A stretch of 8,044 nt of DNA from Verrucomicrobia subdivision 3 bacterium UBA7542 (GTDB lineage: Bacteria > Verrucomicrobiota > Verrucomicrobiia > Limisphaerales > UBA11358): positions 1 through 8,044 of the forward strand of contig DLMG01000182.1 in the NCBI GenBank assembly GCA_002479245.1, in the 5' to 3' direction. Below are positions 1 to 5,576 of this stretch, piece by piece (positions within the stretch are counted from its first letter, which is position 1; every line of letters begins with the position of its first letter). The notes beneath the pieces were generated by a model. The model made no database searches and was not told the DNA's origin. It was given only the letters and a program-made list of their open reading frames with translations. A program made the position numbers and the translations under genes.

Positions 1-620
1 TGAATTCCAGCCGCCACGGGCTGGGCGGCGCCCGGCACGGCAAAAGTGTGCGGCGTGGCGTCGGGTCGCGGCGCAGCCGTCCTGACGGGTTCAACGCGCA
101 CGGGCAGCGCGAGAAAAATAATCGGCCCCAAAATCGGCAGCACCACCGCCACGCCCATTACCTGCGCAATGGGCCGCGACCTCACCACGGCAATCTCATA
201 GCCCGCAAAAATGTTCGCCGCGTAAATCAGCATCAGCACGACCAGCCCGACGGACGACGAAAACAGGGCGTCGAACAGGGATTGTTTCGGCGGCAACTCC
301 AGGCGCGACACTTCATGAACCCTCACCTCCGCCTTTTTCGTCCGCTCCGCCACCGGCGCAGTTTCAATGAACGGCTCGGCCAGCGGCCGGATTTTCGGGT
401 TGTTCGCCAGTTGCTTGAGTGCGTCCTGGGAAAATTTCGTCCACGGCACGCGCGGGGAGTATTTGTCCACCTCCAGCCGGAAAACGACGCCGTTGTCGTT
501 ATACGAAATCACGTCACCGGTCAGCGATGTGCCGTCGGTCATTTGAAACGTGTCCGCGCCGGCGGCGACAAACAGCCCGCAAAGCCAGAGACCAAAAATT
601 GTCCAAAAGATTCTGCGCAC
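1..620 (-). CDS. Exported/membrane protein with N-terminal signal and paired TM segments (3' end outside window)
   Basis: A partial - strand gene starts with GTG at 620-618 and runs off the left edge after 206 codons. An in-frame TAA lies three codons upstream of the GTG and there is no earlier start, so the GTG is well fixed. Residues 2-22 look like a signal peptide or N-terminal anchor: RR, then a hydrophobic run (IFWTIFGLWLCGLFVAAGA), with a plausible cleavage after AGA. Residues 23-75 form a small domain (DTFQMTDGTSLTGDVISYN, then GVVFRLE and PRVPWTKFSQDALKQL). I recall this type from exported proteins of Verrucomicrobia, but I do not know its function. A charged linker (about 85-110) leads to two hydrophobic segments (about 122-140 and 151-173), then a Pro/Ala-rich tail. 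The likely topology is a periplasmic domain tethered to the inner membrane. It is divergent from the cas genes and probably unrelated to them. The open frame, sensible hydrophobicity and fixed start make it a real gene. The name is unknown. Confidence 0.8.
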   Translation of the reverse strand, partial: MRRIFWTIFGLWLCGLFVAAGADTFQMTDGTSLTGDVISYNDNGVVFRLEVDKYSPRVPWTKFSQDALKQLANNPKIRPLAEPFIETAPVAERTKKAEVRVHEVSRLELPPKQSLFDALFSSSVGLVVLMLIYAANIFAGYEIAVVRSRPIAQVMGVAVVLPILGPIIFLALPVRVEPVRTAAPRPDATPHTFAVPGAAQPVAAGI

Positions 621-652
621 GAGAAACTTTTAACAAATGCAAACGCGGCGCG

Positions 653-791
653 AAAGCAAATTCAGCGCACGGAAAGGCGCACAAAGCTCCGAATCATTCC
701 AGCCGCAAAGAGGCGCAAAAGCCGCAAAATCGCTTTAACCACGGATGACACGGATGACACGGATTTGATTTTAACCGCAAATAACGCGGAG
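653..791. repeat. Short-period intergenic repeats (GCCGCAAA-type and CGGATGACA-type)
   Basis: Two adjoining degenerate tandem arrays are visible. The first (about 702-728) repeats GCCGCAAA / GGCGCAAAA units about 9-10 bp apart, with weaker copies reaching back to about 653. The second (735-766) starts TTAACC and repeats ACGGATGAC at 741-749 and 750-758, plus a partial copy at 759-764. A third, TTAACCGCAAATAACGC, follows at 771. On the - strand these read as 'TCCGTGTCATCCGTGG' and 'TTTGCGCCTCTTTGCGG'. I recall this style of intergenic repeat from Verrucomicrobia and some other phyla, where many near-identical copies lie between genes. They sit just upstream of the - strand GTG gene. Their function is unknown, and no protein-coding signal is convincing here. 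Confidence 0.6.
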
Positions 792-813
792 AACCTTCAA
801 CCCTCAACTCCTG

Positions 814-836
814 CCGCGTGGCGGAGCTTTACGCGG
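814..836. other. Inverted repeat CCGCGT/ACGCGG
   Basis: A 6-bp perfect inverted repeat (814-819 and 831-836) encloses an 11-nt loop. It directly abuts the TTGACA of the promoter candidate at 837. It could be a weak hairpin, an operator-like site, or chance. No T-run follows on the + strand, so it is not an obvious intrinsic terminator. Confidence 0.25.
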
Positions 837-864
837 TTGACACTCTCGCGGACGGGCGTAGCAT
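837..864 (+). promoter_or_regulatory. Candidate sigma70-type promoter, TTGACA-16-TAGCAT
   Basis: A perfect -35 hexamer TTGACA (837-842) is followed 16 nt later by TAGCAT (859-864), which keeps T, A, A and T of TATAAT. Transcription would begin near 871, inside the first TCCTG/CAGGA hairpin, and read toward the NYN fragment and cas12b. The evidence is sequence match only, and the promoter consensus of this organism is unknown. Confidence 0.35.
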
Positions 865-868
865 CAAG

Positions 869-882
869 TCCTGAAATCAGGA
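869..882 (+). other. Perfect short stem-loop TCCTG-AAAT-CAGGA
   Basis: A 5-bp perfect stem (869-873 with 878-882) has a 4-nt loop. It is the first of three stem-loops in the region that use the same TCCTG/CAGGA pair. Its place just after the promoter at 837-864 means it could be the 5' end of a transcript. Confidence 0.4.
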
Positions 883-914
883 AAATGGGCATGAAAACGA
901 TCAGTTTTCCGGGT

Positions 915-966
915 CAGGATTCAAGATGACACATAGATTTTCCAATGTTGACTTGTTGGAATCCTG
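915..966 (+). other. 8-bp perfect inverted repeat CAGGATTC / GAATCCTG
   Basis: The arms are at 915-922 and 959-966. An overlapping alternative pair, TTCCAA (940-945) with TTGGAA (956-961), uses part of the same right arm, so the two pairings exclude each other. The -35 hexamer of the next promoter candidate (948-953) lies within the loop. It could be a regulator binding palindrome or an RNA switch-like element, but nothing shows which. Confidence 0.35.
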
Positions 967-976
967 CCTTTATGTT
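948..976 (+). promoter_or_regulatory. Candidate promoter TTGACT-17-TATGTT for the NYN/cas12b direction
   Basis: TTGACT (948-953) matches five of six -35 consensus bases. After a 17-nt spacer comes TATGTT (971-976), which matches TAT..T of the -10. The predicted start is near 983, which would give a leader of about 100 nt made almost wholly of stem-loops before the NYN fragment's ATG at 1084, and about 310 nt before cas12b. It is the best-placed promoter for the cas operon, but it is supported by motif match alone. Confidence 0.42.
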
Positions 977-982
977 GTTGGC

Positions 983-1067
983 ACATCTCTCCTGTCCGTT
1001 TCGACGGCAGGACGCGGGGCGGTTTCTTCGGAAACTGCCCTTGCATTTTTTCTGCAAGCCGCCCTGC
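983..1067 (+). ncRNA. Compact stem-loop cluster: structured leader or small RNA of unknown class
   Basis: Three consecutive hairpins are visible. The first is 990-1012: TCCTG plus CCGT (one T bulged) pairs with ACGGCAGGA around a TTCG loop. The second is 1017-1040: arms GGGCGGTTTC and GAAACTGCCC form ten pairs, one a G-U, closed by C(TTCG)G, a very stable tetraloop. The third is 1040-1058: CTTGCA and TGCAAG with a T-rich 7-nt loop. A competing long-range stem is possible, GCGGGGCGG (1014-1022) with CCGCCCTGC (1059-1067), which would turn the middle into a three-way junction. The cluster lies between a promoter candidate and a Shine-Dalgarno-like GGAG (1072-1075). It could be a 5' leader controlling the NYN/cas12b transcript, a free small RNA, or, speculatively, a tracrRNA. 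I recognise no known RNA family. Confidence 0.4.
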
Positions 1068-1083
1068 TTCCGGAGCGAAGGTA

Positions 1084-1215
1084 ATGAAAACGATCCTCTA
1101 CATTGATGGCTTCAATCTTTTCTACAGCGCTGTAAAAGGCACTCCCCTTCGCTGGCTGAATCCGGTGGCGTTAATTGGTCGCAACTGCTGGCAGCGCAAT
1201 TCCCCAATCCAATGA
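1084..1215 (+). pseudogene. 5' remnant of a NYN-domain (PIN-like RNase) gene, frameshifted
   Basis: The ATG at 1084 has GGAG at 1072-1075, eight bases away, the best ribosome site in the window. It opens a frame reading MKTILYIDGFNLFYSAVKG, then TPLRWLNPVAL. The 'YIDGFNLFY' strand with its first metal-binding Asp (residue 8) and the 'LRWLNPVAL' continuation are typical starts of NYN (LabA/DUF88-like) proteins, which are PIN-fold ribonucleases of about 200 aa. After residue 30 the frame goes wrong and stops at 1213-1215. A shift near 1173 restores a sensible reading (NWSQLLAAQFPNP), which ends at TGA 1254-1256. The rest of the domain, with its other acidic residues, is absent and cas12b follows directly. 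I read this as a truncated, inactivated gene whose 3' part was lost, perhaps when the cas operon arrived. A 43-aa peptide could still be made. Confidence 0.65.
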
Positions 1216-1253
1216 CCGATGCCACTGGAACATTTCACAAACCGCCAACCTGG

Positions 1254-1292
1254 TGACACTCTCAACTCTCAACCACCAACCATGAACCAGCA
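1254..1292 (+). promoter_or_regulatory. CAAC-rich, SD-less leader with a MNQQ mini-ORF overlapping the cas12b start
   Basis: The 38 bases before cas12b are almost free of G and consist of CTCAACTCTCAACCACCAACC-like repeats, with no Shine-Dalgarno sequence. ATG at 1282-1284 opens a four-codon frame (Met-Asn-Gln-Gln) whose TGA (1294-1296) overlaps the cas12b ATG (1293-1295) as ATGA, a geometry that allows termination-reinitiation. A similar CAAC-rich stretch precedes cas2 (7381-7410). The repeat is plain in the sequence. A role in translation start is inference. Confidence 0.45.
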
Positions 1293-4200
1293 ATGAACCG
1301 AATCTATCAGGGCAAAGTGACTGCCGTTGAAATCCCCGAGGGCAAAGACGAACAAGGCAAACCCAAGTGGAAAAAACTCGACGACTGGCAATCCACACTC
1401 TGGCAACATCATGAATTTTTTCAGGACGGCGTGAATTATTACACGCTCGCACTGGCGGCGATGGCTGCTGGCGTTGAAGGGGATTCAGAACAGGCTCACG
1501 CTTTACGTGGTTGGGCAGCGAAAGTGAAAGAAACTTGGGCGAACGCGAGCCGAAAGGCAGAGACGTTTGCTGGGCCGCAAGCACGGCTTGCTCTGATACT
1601 CAAACTTGAGCGAGACAAATCAGACTTTGAAGCAGCGTCCAGCCGTGTGCTGCATTCCAGCCGCGCAACACCCGCACAACGTTCCGCCGCGTTGCTACAA
1701 TTACTCTCTGACAAGGGCGACCTGAATCAAATCTGCGTCGCGCGTCTGCCGTGGCTTGCTACCGCCGCCGGGAAATTCACCGCCACAAGCAAAGCCGCAG
1801 CGTCCTCACAAGAATCCAAACGCCAGCAGGCAGTCAGGAATTTTTTCCAATGGCCGGACAAAGAAGCGTTAAACCAATCGGCCACTCTCGATCTTGGCTT
1901 ATTTCTAACGCAGCCGCCTAAAGATTTTGTTGAAGGCGAGGCCGCCGCAAAGATGCTCCGCGACTATTTTACAAAGGCATCCAAAAAATTTCCCGCACTT
2001 GAGACGGTGAAAGTCTCGTTTGATAAATTTGTTGCCAGCCAGACAGACGCCCTCAAAATCCCTTCACCTGGACGGAAGCCCAGCGGACTTTATCCGGTGG
2101 CCGCAGTATTCAAGTTCTTCCCCGCGCTGGAAACCTTGGCTGCGTTCCGTGCAGCGACGAAGTCATTGGCTGAAGCCAAAGACAAGGAACTTGTTTCAGA
2201 TGCGGTGGCGGACTCGCGCGTAGCAGACCAACCACACTTTGATTATTTCACCAACCTTGCGCTTGTCAGCGGAGATGGTGACGACGAGCGCGACACACGT
2301 GCAGTGTGGTTCGAGTTTGATTTAGCAGCATTCATCGAGGCTATCAAAGCTCCACGTCGTTATTTTGAAGACACGATGAAGCGAGAAGCTTCTGCGGATC
2401 GCTTTCGCCAGCAAATCGCCGCAACGGAAGGCAAGGGACGCGAAGCATCCAGCACCGAGGAAGACAGTGAACCGCTTCCGGGGTTTGAGGGTGATGAACG
2501 TGTCCGATTGCTAAAGATCATCGTCCAAGATAAACTAAAATGGGTTGCGGAAGCTGAAGGCGATGCGAGCGAGGCAGGCCCAAAAGAATACGCAATCCGC
2601 GAGCGCACGGTGAGAGGCTTTGGTGAAATCAAGCGCCGCTGGCGCAGTGCCGTTGAATCCGGCAACGCCACAGAAAAACGCCTTCTGGAAATTCTTGCCG
2701 AGGAACAGACGGCGCACCGGGATGACTTTGGCAGCGCGACACTTTACCAACAACTTGCCAAGCCTGAATTTCATCCCATCTGGCATAACGAGGGAACTCA
2801 AGCGTGGCACGCAGAAGACCCGCTTACAGCATGGCTGCAATACAAAGAACTCCAAGCTGACTTGGCTGACAAAGAACGTGCGATACGCTTCACCCCGGCA
2901 CATCCAAAATACTCGCCACGCTTCTTTATTTTTCCAAAGAAAAGCGAAGCACAGCCAAAGACCGCAAATCGTCACCCCACCAAACCCGGATTGCTCTCAC
3001 GCCACGACCCAGGGCAGTTAAGTTTCACGGGCGGAGTCATTCTGCGCACGGAACACGGGCTTGCGCCAACTATCGTTCGGATTCATTACGCCGCGCCGCG
3101 TATTTGCCGTGATCAACTTCGTTCAAGCGGCGACACCAATCTTTACGAAGCGCCGTGGTTGCAACCGATGATGGCGGCACTTGGATTGGACAAGTCTCCC
3201 GAACGAGTCAATTTCGCAAACTGCCGCATCACACTTCAGCCCACCAATGAATCAGACATCCAGTTAACTTTTCCCGTCGAAGTGAATTCAGAAAAGATTA
3301 AAGCGGGTGTGTCTCGTGAAGCTGTTTGGGAAAATCAGTTCAATTTGTATCCTGATGGCGAAAATTTTTACAACGCCTCTCTCCGATGGCCGCACGAAAA
3401 GCAGCGCGCCAAACCACCTTTGCCGTGGCACGAGCAGTTGAATTCCTTCCGTTGTATCGCCACTGATTTAGGACAGCGCGACGCCGGGGCGTTTGCCCGC
3501 ATGTCGGTTCTTGGCGGCAGCGATTTTGGCAAACGGCCATCACGTTTCATCGGCGAAGCGGGCGGCAAGAAATGGAGAGCGGCGTTAGAGCGGTCGGGAT
3601 TGTTTCGCCTGCCAGGTGAAGATGCCCAGGTCTGGCGCGAAAAGAGCGGCAAGGATGAAAAAAATCCTGAAGACTCTGGTAAACCTTTTGACTTCCGTGA
3701 GGAACTTTGGGGCGAACGTGGACGACCGGCGCGAAGTTGGGAAGCAGATGACACCGCAGAATTGATGCGACTGCTAGAAGTTCCACCGGAAGCCAAAGAG
3801 CTTTCACTTTTGTCCGAAAGCTGGAGAAGTTTGTTAAGCTTCCCGGAGCAAAACGACAAGTTGCTTGTTGCCATGCGTCGTTATCAATCACGCATCGCCC
3901 GATTGCATCGCTGGTGCTGGTTTTTGAAAGGTGACGATAAGCAACAGAAGTCAGCCTGGGACGAAATCGCTGACTGCGAGGATACACGTCTGATTTCAGG
4001 CGAGCAAATCGCCCAGGCGAAAAAGCATGACCCGCGTCTGCAAACCGAACTGGAATCACAACTGCAAAAGCGATTAGAACTCGCACCCGTGCTGCTTGTT
4101 CGTATCGCCAACCGCATCCTGCCATTGCGTGGTCGTTCGTGGCATTGGGAAAAACACCCAGCCTCGAAAGCGCAAAATACGTTGCATCATCTTACGCAGA

Positions 4201-5570
4201 ATGGGCCGAAGCTCGACAGCAAAGAACGCCCGGTCTGGCTTCGCGGCCAGCGTGGTTTGTCTTTGGAACGCATTGAGCAGGTTGAAGAACTGCGAAAACG
4301 ATTTCAATCTTTGAACCAGACGCTTCGGCGCGAAGTCGGCGGCAAACCACCCATCCGCCGCGACGAATCTGTTCCCGATCCGTGCCGTGACTTGCTGGAT
4401 AAGCTGGATAATCTCAAAGAGCAGCGGGTGAATCAGACTGCACACATGATATTGGCAGAAGCGCTTGGCTTGCGTCTCGCGCCACCACCCGCTGACAAAA
4501 AAACACTGCGTCAGCAACGCGACCAGCACGGCACTTACGAGAAAATCCCCGACAAGTCTGGAAAGTGGATTGGCCCGGTGGATTTCATCATCATTGAAGA
4601 CTTGTCCCGTTACCGTGCCTCGCAAGGTCGCGCGCCACGCGAAAACTCGCGCTTGATGAAATGGTGTCATCGCGCCGTGCGAGACAAGCTTGAACAACTT
4701 CGTGAAGTGTTTGGAATTCCTTTGGTCGAAACACCCGCAGCCTACTCATCACGCTTTTGTTCGCGCAGCGGCGTTCCTGGATTCCGCGCCGAAGAAATCG
4801 CGCCGGGATTTGAAAATGAATCGCCTTGGAGTTGGATAAAAGAGAAAAAAGATGACCACGACCAACCTACTGCTGAAGCCGCGCACATCCAAGAGCTAAT
4901 TCAACAGATGGCCGAGGCGCAAAAAATTCCGACACGTTCCGACAAACCACTAGCAATGCTGCGCACGTTGTTTGCGCCCTTGGCAGGCGGGCCAGTTTTT
5001 ATTCCAATTGTAGATTCGATTCCCAACGCAGAGCTCGCTCCCAAATTGGTGCAGGCAGACATCAATGCCGCCATCAATCTAGCCCTTCGCGCAATCGCCG
5101 ACCCGAGGCTTTGGACAATCCATCCGCGTTTGCGCTCGCAACGCGAAGGTGGAAACAAGCCAGGCAAAGCAAAAATGCAGAAAGCAAAAAAGGAGGCATC
5201 AGACGCACCCACGGAAGTTAAATTGCTGACGCGCGAGAAACGCAAGTTTGGCGAATCAGGCAAGCCGCTTGTGATAAAACACGCAAGCAGCGCCAAGCCT
5301 GACGACACGCGACAACCGAACTTCTTTGCTGACTTGGCTGGACTTAATGAACTCGCGGAGCAATTAGCGAAGAAAAATCCACGCGAATACAGTTGGTTGA
5401 CGAAAGAATGGACTTCCGCCGAAATCTCCGGGGAAAATACCACTCCGCCGTTGGTCCATGGCAAATCATTCTGGGGAACGGTAAAAGCAAAACAATGGGA
5501 ACGCATCCGGGCGATTAACTCTGCGCGGCTCGCCGCTTGGCATAGTAAGGGAGACGACGTTTCCATGTGA
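1293..5570 (+). CDS. cas12b: Type V-B CRISPR effector nuclease Cas12b (C2c1), enlarged form
   Basis: This is the RNA-guided DNA endonuclease of the locus. The family binds crRNA plus tracrRNA, reads a T-rich PAM, and cuts both strands with one RuvC site. The N-terminus (MNRIYQGKVTAVEI, then LWQHHEFFQDGVNYYT at about 36-51) fits the Cas12b WED/REC start. TLYQQLAKPEFHPIW (483-497) matches the REC1 motif DLFAKLAEPEYQALW of Alicyclobacillus Cas12b. The RuvC residues are D725 (IATDLG), E1102 (FIIIEDLSRYR) and D1256 (QADINAAINLA). After E1102 the alignment to AacCas12b is ungapped through the PSENNQLMQWSHRG-like segment to SSRFCSRSGVPGFR, so R1165 equals Arg911 there. The C-terminal SFWGTVKAKQW resembles the family's final EFWSMV. 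No HNH domain and no CxxC zinc ribbon are seen. At 1425 aa it exceeds the about 1130 aa of AacCas12b. ATG 1293 is the first start after an in-frame TGA (1254-1256). The gene ends 6 nt before cas4-cas1. Confidence 0.93.
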   Translation: MNRIYQGKVTAVEIPEGKDEQGKPKWKKLDDWQSTLWQHHEFFQDGVNYYTLALAAMAAGVEGDSEQAHALRGWAAKVKETWANASRKAETFAGPQARLALILKLERDKSDFEAASSRVLHSSRATPAQRSAALLQLLSDKGDLNQICVARLPWLATAAGKFTATSKAAASSQESKRQQAVRNFFQWPDKEALNQSATLDLGLFLTQPPKDFVEGEAAAKMLRDYFTKASKKFPALETVKVSFDKFVASQTDALKIPSPGRKPSGLYPVAAVFKFFPALETLAAFRAATKSLAEAKDKELVSDAVADSRVADQPHFDYFTNLALVSGDGDDERDTRAVWFEFDLAAFIEAIKAPRRYFEDTMKREASADRFRQQIAATEGKGREASSTEEDSEPLPGFEGDERVRLLKIIVQDKLKWVAEAEGDASEAGPKEYAIRERTVRGFGEIKRRWRSAVESGNATEKRLLEILAEEQTAHRDDFGSATLYQQLAKPEFHPIWHNEGTQAWHAEDPLTAWLQYKELQADLADKERAIRFTPAHPKYSPRFFIFPKKSEAQPKTANRHPTKPGLLSRHDPGQLSFTGGVILRTEHGLAPTIVRIHYAAPRICRDQLRSSGDTNLYEAPWLQPMMAALGLDKSPERVNFANCRITLQPTNESDIQLTFPVEVNSEKIKAGVSREAVWENQFNLYPDGENFYNASLRWPHEKQRAKPPLPWHEQLNSFRCIATDLGQRDAGAFARMSVLGGSDFGKRPSRFIGEAGGKKWRAALERSGLFRLPGEDAQVWREKSGKDEKNPEDSGKPFDFREELWGERGRPARSWEADDTAELMRLLEVPPEAKELSLLSESWRSLLSFPEQNDKLLVAMRRYQSRIARLHRWCWFLKGDDKQQKSAWDEIADCEDTRLISGEQIAQAKKHDPRLQTELESQLQKRLELAPVLLVRIANRILPLRGRSWHWEKHPASKAQNTLHHLTQNGPKLDSKERPVWLRGQRGLSLERIEQVEELRKRFQSLNQTLRREVGGKPPIRRDESVPDPCRDLLDKLDNLKEQRVNQTAHMILAEALGLRLAPPPADKKTLRQQRDQHGTYEKIPDKSGKWIGPVDFIIIEDLSRYRASQGRAPRENSRLMKWCHRAVRDKLEQLREVFGIPLVETPAAYSSRFCSRSGVPGFRAEEIAPGFENESPWSWIKEKKDDHDQPTAEAAHIQELIQQMAEAQKIPTRSDKPLAMLRTLFAPLAGGPVFIPIVDSIPNAELAPKLVQADINAAINLALRAIADPRLWTIHPRLRSQREGGNKPGKAKMQKAKKEASDAPTEVKLLTREKRKFGESGKPLVIKHASSAKPDDTRQPNFFADLAGLNELAEQLAKKNPREYSWLTKEWTSAEISGENTTPPLVHGKSFWGTVKAKQWERIRAINSARLAAWHSKGDDVSM

Positions 5571-5576
5571 ACAAAC

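Noticed and set aside
48..929. Long + strand open frame of 293 codons
   Set aside because: It is Arg/His/Gln-rich with no fold-like pattern, runs opposite the well-supported GTG gene, and crosses the intergenic repeats (TTDDTDDTDL). It is a shadow plus repeat read-through.
1040..1058. Intrinsic terminator at the T-rich hairpin
   Set aside because: The T-run is in the loop, not after the stem, and a ribosome site and ATG follow. It does not have terminator geometry.
3368..4697. Several - strand frames of 100-210 codons inside cas12b
   Set aside because: They are shadows of the effector gene, with no start signals and no family likeness. The same holds for the frames inside cas4-cas1.
1293..5570. 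Effector as Cas9, Cas12a or TnpB/IscB
   Set aside because: There is no HNH domain, no zinc ribbon, and the RuvC-II to SSRF...GxPG block aligns with Cas12b. Length and the Cas4-Cas1 partner also argue against these.
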